Below are positions 15,456 to 21,031 of a DNA stretch of 21,031 bases, piece after piece. Each line of letters starts with the position of its first letter. Position 1 is the stretch's first letter. The notes under the pieces are model-generated. The model saw nothing but the letters and a program-made list of their open reading frames with translations, did not search any database and was not told the origin of the DNA. The DNA is taken from positions 1 through 21,031 of the forward strand of contig JAFGQD010000036.1 in NCBI GenBank assembly GCA_016935875.1, written 5' to 3'. This stretch comes from Deltaproteobacteria bacterium (GTDB lineage Bacteria > Desulfobacterota > Syntrophia > Syntrophales > UBA2210). A program made the position numbers and the translations under genes.

Positions 15456-16155
15456 GCTTAAGAACGTACAGACCTTCTACGGAAATATCCAGGCGTTGAA
15501 GGATGTCACCATAGAGATTTCAGAAGGTGAAATTATCACTCTTATAGGTGCGAACGGGGCCGGAAAGTCCACGACGCTTATGGCTGTCTGCGGTATCGTT
15601 CCTCCGAGATCGGGCGAGATATTTTTTATGGATGAACCGATAACCGGTATGGAACCGGACAAAATCGTTTCATTAGGCATCTGCCAGGTGCCTGAAGGCC
15701 GCCGCATTTTTCCGTATCTGTCGGTTGCCGAGAACCTCGATATGGGTGCCTTCTTGAGGAATGACAGGGCGGAAATAAAAAAGGATATGGAATATGTCTT
15801 TGATCTTTTCCCGATCCTTGCGGAGAGACGTCATCAGGCAGGGGGAACATTGAGCGGAGGAGAGCAACAGATGCTGGCCATATCCAGAGCGCTTATGGCC
15901 AGACCCAGGCTCCTCCTTCTTGATGAACCTTCACTGGGGCTTGCCCCTCTTATTGTCAAACAAATATTTGAGATATTAAGCAAGATAAACGCTGAGAATA
16001 ATACAACCATCTTTCTTGTGGAGCAGAACGCGAACCTTGCGCTGAAGGTGGCGGCCAGAGGTTATGTTATGGAGAATGGTCGTATAACGCTCACAAATTC
16101 TTCAAAAAACCTCCTTGCAGATGAGGAAGTGAAAAAGGCATACCTTGGCCTTTAG
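15448..16155 (+). CDS. livF: Branched-chain amino-acid ABC transporter, ATPase LivF
   Basis: LivF is the second ATPase of the LIV importer. The 235-residue product has LKNVQTFYGNIQALKDV, Walker A GANGAGKST, the conserved VPEGRRIFPYLSV, signature LSGGEQQMLAISRALM, Walker B LLLLDEPSLGLAP and the LVEQNA switch segment; it ends AYLGL. I chose ATG 15448 over the preceding TTG at 15445, since GGAG lies nine bases upstream of it. It overlaps the end of livG in another frame. It ends 33 bases from the stop of a second binding protein on the opposite strand, so transcription converges here. Confidence 0.96.
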   Translation: MLKLKNVQTFYGNIQALKDVTIEISEGEIITLIGANGAGKSTTLMAVCGIVPPRSGEIFFMDEPITGMEPDKIVSLGICQVPEGRRIFPYLSVAENLDMGAFLRNDRAEIKKDMEYVFDLFPILAERRHQAGGTLSGGEQQMLAISRALMARPRLLLLDEPSLGLAPLIVKQIFEILSKINAENNTTIFLVEQNANLALKVAARGYVMENGRITLTNSSKNLLADEEVKKAYLGL

Positions 16156-16192
16156 AGCATGGTATGAAAACGTGTTGATCCGGCGGCTCTAA
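16152..16192. terminator. Possible bidirectional terminator between convergent genes
   Basis: TTAGAGC (16152-16158) pairs with GCTCTAA (16186-16192) and encloses both stop-codon ends with a loop of about 27 bases. The stem is short and there is no clear U-tract, so support is weak; I saw no better terminator between these convergent genes. Confidence 0.25.
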
Positions 16193-17358
16193 TCTTTGTT
16201 GTCCTGTACCTTCTCTTGTTCCCCGAAACCCGGCGTCTCCAGGTACTGGAACCCGCTATCTTTCACATGCAGCATCACAGTTCCTTTCACCACATTTCCA
16301 TCCGTGTCCATATCCATAACCCCGGATATTCCCCTGAATCCTTTAGTGTCTCCGAGGGCTTTTCTTATGTTTGATCCTGTCGTTGATTGGGCCCTTCCTA
16401 TGGCATCTATCAGCAGAAAATATGCGTCCGCGCCGAGCACGTCGAACCTGCCGGCTCTATCCCCTGTTTCCTTTTCGTATGCTTCGATATATAATCGAGC
16501 GATATCCGCTGGTGCGCCTTCTCTATCAAAATCACTTGTAAATGTAACCCCTTCCACATATTCGCCGCCTAGGCTGATAAATTCAGGAACATGCACATTG
16601 TTAGAAGAAAGAATGTGGGTGTTGACCCCCATGTCTACAGACTGCCGGCATATAAGGGCAACCCTGGAATAAGAATTCGGCAGATACAGCACATCGGGTT
16701 TTGCCGCCATTATTGCTGATAGTTGGGTGATAAAATCACTGTCTTCAGTCTGGCAGTATGCTATTGCAACTATCTTTCCCCCCATCCGGTTAAAATTCTT
16801 CACAAAGATGTTGGCTAACTCTATGGAATAATCCTTGTCTATGGTCATGAGAACGGCCGCTTTTCTCGTCTTGAGACGGGAAAAGGCGTACCTGGCGGCA
16901 GCTTCACCCTGAAGGGAATTGGAGAGACACACACGAAATGCGTATTTTCTGCCCTTTGTTGCCACTAATTCCGTATAGGCGGGAATAACGGTAGGTTTCT
17001 TTTCCTTCTCGGCAATGGATATCCCCTCAAGTGGATCAGAACCGGATATTTCCCCTATCATTGCGCAAACTTTATTCTCTTCAATCAAACGGGTCACGGC
17101 ACCGGCTGTACCGGTATCTTCTGCCGTCGTATCAACCAGAAACAGCTCTATTTTTCTCCCAAGTGCCTCCGGCTTTATACTGTTCGCAATCCTGATGCCG
17201 TCGTATTCGGCCTGCCCCTGGGATGCCATGGGGCCGGTCATGGGAAGATACACGCCTATTCTGATTGTGCCCGGTGTTTCCTCTGCACTGGTGGGCAGTG
17301 AAACGCATGAAATTAAAAAAGAGACCAGTATGATTATAAAAGATTTCTTAAAATCCAC
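16189..17358 (-). CDS. ABC transporter substrate-binding protein, LivK-like (Peripla_BP_6), probable lipoprotein
   Basis: The 389-residue product is a type I periplasmic binding protein of the branched-chain amino-acid class, clearly divergent from LivK. Landmarks are IRIGVYLPMTGPMASQGQAE, YDGIRIANSI, an IGEISGSDPL segment where LivK has GHICSGA, VLYLPNSYSRVALICRQS, and the C-terminal FRGISGVMDMDTDGNV. The N-terminus FKKSFIIILVSFLISC fits a lipobox (Leu-Ile-Ser-Cys18), so it may be anchored; cleavage at TSA-EE is the alternative. The start is GTG, with AGGGGG about seven bases upstream. It lies 14 bases after der, so it belongs to the era-der unit and not to the facing liv operon. The ligand is unknown; it could use LivHMGF or sense rather than transport. 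Confidence 0.85.
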   Translation of the reverse strand: MDFKKSFIIILVSFLISCVSLPTSAEETPGTIRIGVYLPMTGPMASQGQAEYDGIRIANSIKPEALGRKIELFLVDTTAEDTGTAGAVTRLIEENKVCAMIGEISGSDPLEGISIAEKEKKPTVIPAYTELVATKGRKYAFRVCLSNSLQGEAAARYAFSRLKTRKAAVLMTIDKDYSIELANIFVKNFNRMGGKIVAIAYCQTEDSDFITQLSAIMAAKPDVLYLPNSYSRVALICRQSVDMGVNTHILSSNNVHVPEFISLGGEYVEGVTFTSDFDREGAPADIARLYIEAYEKETGDRAGRFDVLGADAYFLLIDAIGRAQSTTGSNIRKALGDTKGFRGISGVMDMDTDGNVVKGTVMLHVKDSGFQYLETPGFGEQEKVQDNKD

Positions 17359-17372
17359 ATCTTTTCCCCCTT

Positions 17373-18692
17373 TCAGCGTTCCTCCCCCTTCTTTCTGAAA
17401 ATCAGTCGTACCGGCGTATTTTCGAAACCCAGTTCTTCATGTATCCTGTTGGACAGATAGCGTTCATAGGAAAAATATACAGCCTTTGCTTCACGAACAA
17501 AAAATACAAAGGTGGGGGGTTTTACAGATATCTGGGTTGCATAGTTTATTTTATTGGGCCTGTTCCTGTAGCGTGGAGGAGAGAGCTTTTCGGTAAATTC
17601 CGCCAGCTTTGTGTTTAAAAGAGATGTGGAAACTCTTTTTGTATACTGATCATAGACATTGTCAATAAGATCGAATACCTTTCGCAGTCTCTGCCCGGAG
17701 AGAGCCGATACGGTGATTATGGGTGCAAAATCAAGATATTTCAGACTGTCTTTTACATGTTTTATATGTTTGCCGATCGTGGAATTGTCTTTTTCAATAA
17801 GGTCCCATTTGTTCAGGATTATAATACAGGCCACGCCTCTTTCAAAGGCAAGGCCTGCAATTTTTGTATCCTGTTCAGTGACGCCTTCCTGTGCGTCTAT
17901 CATGACGAGGGCTATGTCACAGCGGTCGAGCGTCTTTATTGCTTCTATAACGCTGTATTTTTCCAGTTGCAGGCTGACCTTGCTTTTTTTCCTTATCCCG
18001 GCGGTGTCTATCAGGAGATATTTTCTGTCATTCAGATCAAAAGCAGTGTCCACTGCGTCCCTCGTGGTTCCGGGTACGGGGTTGACTATCGTACGTTCAT
18101 AGCCGAGGATCTTGTTTATCAATGAAGATTTCCCCACGTTGGGTTTCCCGATTACGGCTATCCGTATCCTCTCCTCGGGTTCTTCTTCAACAGGGATTTC
18201 AGGAAGGTGTTCTACGACGTCATCCAGCAGGTCGCCCACACCGAGTCCGTGCTGGGAAGATATGGAGTAGATCCGATCGACACCCAGCCTGTAAAAATCG
18301 AATGCCAGATCCTCCCGCTTGAGATTGTCTATCTTGTTTGCAACGTAGAAGATGGGCTTTTTTGTTTTCCTGAGCAGCCCTGTAATCTCGATGTCCGAAG
18401 GGGTAAGACCTTCCCGGCCATCCATAAGAAAGATGATGGCATCAGCTTCCTCAATGGCCAGGTTTGTCTGTTCACGCATCTGTATAAGCATTCGTTCAGT
18501 GGTCGCGGGTTCAAAGCCTCCCGTATCGATGATCATGAATGTCTTGCCGTTCCAGTTGGAATCCGCGTAATTTCTGTCTCTTGTGGTGCCAGGCTGGTCT
18601 ATAACGATAACCTTTCTGGTTTCAGACAGCCGGTTGAACAGAGTTGATTTACCGACATTCGGCCTGCCTACGATTGCTACTATGGGTTTCAT
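17373..18692 (-). CDS. der: Ribosome biogenesis GTPase Der (EngA)
   Basis: Der is an essential GTPase for 50S subunit maturation. The 439-residue protein shows its unique tandem of two G domains. The first has GRPNVGKST (residues 9-17), DTGGFE and NKID; the second has GKPNVGKSS near residue 186, DTAGIRKKSK and NKWDL. A C-terminal KH-like domain ends FENTPVRLIFRKK. Length and motif order are normal. GAGGACGG precedes the ATG, and the start is 13 bases after the era stop, so era and der are co-transcribed. The downstream binding-protein gene follows after 14 bases. Confidence 0.97.
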   Translation of the reverse strand: MKPIVAIVGRPNVGKSTLFNRLSETRKVIVIDQPGTTRDRNYADSNWNGKTFMIIDTGGFEPATTERMLIQMREQTNLAIEEADAIIFLMDGREGLTPSDIEITGLLRKTKKPIFYVANKIDNLKREDLAFDFYRLGVDRIYSISSQHGLGVGDLLDDVVEHLPEIPVEEEPEERIRIAVIGKPNVGKSSLINKILGYERTIVNPVPGTTRDAVDTAFDLNDRKYLLIDTAGIRKKSKVSLQLEKYSVIEAIKTLDRCDIALVMIDAQEGVTEQDTKIAGLAFERGVACIIILNKWDLIEKDNSTIGKHIKHVKDSLKYLDFAPIITVSALSGQRLRKVFDLIDNVYDQYTKRVSTSLLNTKLAEFTEKLSPPRYRNRPNKINYATQISVKPPTFVFFVREAKAVYFSYERYLSNRIHEELGFENTPVRLIFRKKGEER

Positions 18693-18705
18693 TTATGTCC
18701 GTCCT

Positions 18706-19596
18706 CTATTCCTTCGTATATCCGAATTCTCCAAGCATTCTCGAATCCTGTGCCCAGTCCTTTTGCACCCTGACAAACAGCTCCAGATATATTCTGGTAC
18801 CGAAAAACTTTTCCATCTCAAGCCGCGCGCCGGTTCCTATCCTTTTCAGCATGCTGCCCTTCTTGCCGATGATAATCCCTTTCTGCGAGTCTTTCTCTAC
18901 GTTTACAACTGCCTGTATATGTGTCAGACCCTTTGCCTCATCCTCCTTGAAAGACTCGATCACGATGGCAGTTGAGTAGGGCACCTCTTTGTGTGTTAGT
19001 ATGGTTATCTTTTCCCTGATTATTTCAGCCGCGAGAAATCTTTCAGAACGATCTGTTATCATATCATCCGGGAAATATTGCGGCCCTTCCGGCAGGATAT
19101 TCCATATTATATCCATGAGCCTGTCAACATTAAATCCCCTCAGGGCACAGATCGGCACAATCTCTTCAAAGGTGTGAAGATGTCTAATATTGTCAATCAA
19201 GGCCAGCAGTTTTTCCTTGTCTATCAGATCAATCTTATTAATCACCAGCACGACGGGCAGTTCCGTCTTTTTGAGTGATTGTATAATAAGATTGTCATCT
19301 TCACCGATATGTGTCCCCGCATCGATAAGCAGGAGCAGCATATTCACATCATTAAAGACACCCATCGCGGCCGATACCATCTGGCGGTTAAGCGGCGTCT
19401 TCGCGTTATGTATCCCCGGGGTGTCGAGAAAGATAAACTGACCTGCCTCGGTATTCCTGATACCCATAATCCTGTTTCTAGTTGTCTGGGGCTTATGCGT
19501 TGTTATTGCTATCTTTTCACCCACAGCGAAATTCATGAGTGTGGACTTTCCCGCGTTTGGCTTTCCTATGATTCCTACAAAACCTGATTTAAACAA
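18706..19596 (-). CDS. era: GTPase Era
   Basis: Era is a membrane-associated GTPase that binds the 3' end of 16S rRNA during 30S assembly. The 296-residue product has GKPNAGKST, the switch region THKPQTTRNRIMGI, DTPGIH, NKIDL and CALRGFNVDRL (usually SAL/SAK at this position, so the Ser of G5 is Cys here). A KH domain with IIGKKGSMLKRIGTGAR follows. The start is TTG at 19596, with an AAGGAG site six bases away; relatives begin at the same place. It is the first gene of an era-der-binding-protein unit. No clear promoter was found in the short gap upstream. Confidence 0.97.
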   Translation of the reverse strand: MFKSGFVGIIGKPNAGKSTLMNFAVGEKIAITTHKPQTTRNRIMGIRNTEAGQFIFLDTPGIHNAKTPLNRQMVSAAMGVFNDVNMLLLLIDAGTHIGEDDNLIIQSLKKTELPVVLVINKIDLIDKEKLLALIDNIRHLHTFEEIVPICALRGFNVDRLMDIIWNILPEGPQYFPDDMITDRSERFLAAEIIREKITILTHKEVPYSTAIVIESFKEDEAKGLTHIQAVVNVEKDSQKGIIIGKKGSMLKRIGTGARLEMEKFFGTRIYLELFVRVQKDWAQDSRMLGEFGYTKE

Positions 19597-19681
19597 AGCT
19601 TACTCCTTATATTGTCTTTCGTTAACGCGTGCAAGGACAAACCGCCTTTATGATATTACGATGTTTGCGATGTTGTTCATA

Positions 19682-20134
19682 TTATTTTTTCTCTTTGGTT
19701 GCATAGTATTTTTGTTTTGGGTTCTGTGGCTTATCGGGTATTATGAGACGCGACAATCCCTTTGTTATAATCGGATTGAGAATATGTTTCCTTAGATAGT
19801 CCCGATTCTTCAGGTTGAGACATTTTTGTATCTCTTCTCAACTGCGCGGCAGTTCACAGAAATCTATTATTTTCTTTATCCGTTCATCTTGCATGGTATC
19901 TGTCTGCCTTGCAAGAGATACAATAAAAAATCTCCAGTATCAAATTCAGCCTCAATATTCCTTGCAGCCATAGCCTGTCGCATCCTGTTTATTCCAGAGC
20001 CGATCTTTTCCGTTATTCCAAGCGTGTGAAAGGCATCGAATAATATAGGATTTCGCACCACACCTCTACAAGTCTGCATATCGAATTTAAACTTCCCCTT
20101 GTTTAACGAGTTCCTGTAATTCCTTCTTCTTCAT
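19682..20134 (-). pseudogene. Decayed AlbA_2/Schlafen-like ATP-binding transcriptional regulator
   Basis: Three frames on this strand together read like both ends of an AlbA_2 (divergent AAA_4) regulator, a family usually 350-550 residues long. ATG 20134, preceded by AAAGG, gives the typical N-terminus MKKKELQELVKQGE before a stop. From about 20094 another frame gives RGVVRNPILFDAFHTLG and ITEKIGSGINRMRQAM, the conserved C-terminal end of the ATP-binding part. A run of six A on the + strand (19925-19930) then shifts frame, and the third frame gives a winged helix: QDERIKKIIDFCELPRS, a TGA at 19838-19840, EEIQKCLNLKNRDYLRKHI, and PDKPQNPKQKYY, ending at 19682. An internal deletion of several hundred codons, one frameshift and one nonsense codon make function very unlikely. 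The family call is by eye. Confidence 0.75.
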
Positions 20135-20260
20135 TACTATACCTTTAATATGTAAGCATTCCCCTGCTGTCTGAAATATTCACTCGCATTTTAGATATTG
20201 CATTTCCGAAATTAGTAAGATGTTCCCTGAATTCCCAGATCTCTTGATGGCGAATTAGAA
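20135..20260 (-). other. Intergenic stretch with a short unexplained open frame
   Basis: On the minus strand, one frame stays open from about 20279 to a stop at 20145-20147. It encodes a protein-like stretch (LLIRHQEIWEFREHLTNFGN, then AISKMRVNISDSRGMLTY). It has no good start of its own and its beginning overlaps a terminator hairpin. It could be a gene remnant, or chance; I do not recognise it. Confidence 0.2.
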
Positions 20261-20286
20261 GAAAACGTGAACCCGTCACCGTTTTC
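20261..20286 (-). terminator. Terminator after the coiled-coil gene
   Basis: GAAAAC-GTGA (20261-20270) pairs with TCAC-GTTTTC (20276-20286) with one bulged base and a five-base loop, ten pairs in all. It starts immediately after the stop of the minus-strand gene and is followed in that direction by TTCTTC. It may work in both directions. Confidence 0.6.
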
Positions 20287-20287
20287 C

Positions 20288-21031
20288 TTACTCCTGTTTC
20301 CTTGCCTTATCCACCATCATCTGCTGCAAATTTGAAAGAGATTTAAGATTGGAAGATCCTTCTATCGCCTTGACCGCGATATCCTCCACCTTTTGATATG
20401 ATTTTTCAAGCTGTCCCGAGAGTTTTGAAATCTGTTCGGCTTGAACTTCAACCGTTTTTTCAAGCGATTCGATGCGGGTGGTAAACACTTTCCTCTCTCC
20501 CTCAACTTCCTTGCGTAGCAATTGTTCCTTGCTGATGGCATCTTTTGTGATTCTTTCCGTTGTTTCTTTCACTGCTTTGCTGACGGCTTCTTCCATCTCC
20601 CCGGGAAAGGCGCTCACCTGTTTCCGCAGTTCGTTCAGTTCCCCCTCTTTTTCGCTTATCGCCTTTTCCCTTTCCGCCAGACCCTTTTCCATCTGTTCTC
20701 TTTTAAGCAGCATTTCTCTTTCAAGTTTACCTTTTTCATCATCAAATTCATCTTTGAGAAGCTGCTGCTCCCGCTTAAAGGCATACTGGAATTCTTCCTT
20801 CTCGCGTTCTCTTTTTTTCTTTTCAGCGGCATTCTGCTCTTTTATTTCCATATCATACTGTTCTTTTTCTTTTTCCCATTCCGAGCGGGCACTTTCAATT
20901 TCCCGCATGAGGTTTTCTTTCATCACTGCCATCTCGGATTCGTATTCCTGCCGCTTCCGGTTCTGAGCTTCGATCAGCGCGGCCAGTGTGGCCGCTGACT
21001 TTTCAATTTCGTACAGTTCCTTTAATTCCTC
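20288..21031 (-). CDS. Coiled-coil protein of unknown function, C-terminal part (partial)
   Basis: The frame is open to the right edge, so the start lies outside the window; 247 residues are visible. Nearly all of it is charged, heptad-like helix rich in Glu, Lys, Arg and Gln (for example EKEKEQYDMEIKEQ, KKKREREKEEF, AEREKAISEKEGELNELRKQ). It is broken only by an AFPGEMEEAVSKAVKE turn, and ends with a less charged tail KVEDIAVKAIEGSSNLKSLS. The visible start contains SAATLAALIEAQ. The pattern resembles uncharacterised long coiled-coil proteins of Proteobacteria with an AIEG tail; no enzymatic domain is visible. A terminator follows the stop. A scaffold or structural role is possible but not shown. 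Confidence 0.75.
   Translation of the reverse strand, partial: EELKELYEIEKSAATLAALIEAQNRKRQEYESEMAVMKENLMREIESARSEWEKEKEQYDMEIKEQNAAEKKKREREKEEFQYAFKREQQLLKDEFDDEKGKLEREMLLKREQMEKGLAEREKAISEKEGELNELRKQVSAFPGEMEEAVSKAVKETTERITKDAISKEQLLRKEVEGERKVFTTRIESLEKTVEVQAEQISKLSGQLEKSYQKVEDIAVKAIEGSSNLKSLSNLQQMMVDKARKQE

Noticed and set aside
16196..16672. 158-residue plus-strand ORF after livF
   Set aside because: It is antisense to the clear binding-protein gene and has no recognisable motifs.
19601..19640. TTGCAC-17-TATAAG promoter-like pair before era (minus strand)
   Set aside because: The RNA would start at about the TTG start codon, which conflicts with the strong AAGGAG ribosome site that needs to be transcribed.
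19661..19795. Small plus-strand membrane-like ORF (MFAMLFILFFLFG...)
   Set aside because: It is antisense to the AT-rich, Lys-rich end of the pseudogene's winged helix; hydrophobic antisense of Lys codons is expected and no ribosome site is seen.
20472..20998. Plus-strand Ser/Phe-rich ORFs
   Set aside because: They are shadows of the Glu/Lys-rich coiled-coil gene on the other strand, with biased composition and no family features.
1..21031. CRISPR arrays, tRNA/rRNA genes, intact insertion sequences
   Set aside because: Scanned by eye for regular repeats, T-loop GGTTCRA words with acceptor pairing and transposase motifs; none was supported.

Overview
The window is a compact, mostly single-copy stretch of a Gram-negative chromosome, probably from the Deltaproteobacteria/Desulfobacterota. 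This placement is inferred from gene order (pyrH-frr-uppS-cdsA-dxr-rseP-tsaB followed by an archaeal-type psd-pssA pair), the single-PDZ RseP, the complete LIV-I type transporter and the overall look of the proteins. No rRNA, tRNA, CRISPR array or intact insertion sequence was seen.

Positions 1-7051 (+ strand) form a tightly packed housekeeping block for translation and envelope lipids: the 3' end of pyrH, frr, then uppS, cdsA, dxr, rseP, tsaB, psd and pssA. Several junctions are 4-base stop/start overlaps. The enzymes connect: Dxr feeds the isoprenoid (MEP) pathway that supplies UppS with building blocks for the cell-wall lipid carrier. CdsA makes CDP-diacylglycerol, PssA turns it into phosphatidylserine and Psd decarboxylates that to phosphatidylethanolamine. 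An intrinsic terminator separates frr from uppS, and a good sigma-70 promoter lies just before psd.

Positions 7052-10804 (+) start with a roughly 230-base leader rich in inverted repeats. It is followed by asd, rsmD, coaD, a class I aminotransferase and a small two-helix membrane protein. Asd and the aminotransferase both belong to aspartate-family metabolism; rsmD-coaD is a common pair.

Positions 10805-16155 (+) hold a palindrome-rich intergenic region, a strong promoter, and a complete branched-chain amino-acid ABC transporter: livK (binding protein), a terminator, then livH, livM, livG and livF. Converging on it from the - strand is an era-der-binding-protein cluster (19596 to 16189). It comprises two ribosome-assembly GTPases followed by a second, divergent LivK-type binding protein with a lipobox.

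Positions 19597-21031 (-) look more plastic. There is a decayed gene of the AlbA_2/Schlafen-like ATP-binding transcriptional-regulator type. Its start, middle and C-terminal winged helix can be read only by joining three reading frames across an internal deletion, a single-base slip and a nonsense codon. Next come a terminator and the C-terminal part of a long coiled-coil protein of unknown function that runs off the window. I found no convincing wholly new system. The most interesting items are the leader before asd, the palindromic element before livK, the orphan binding protein in the era-der operon and the pseudogene.
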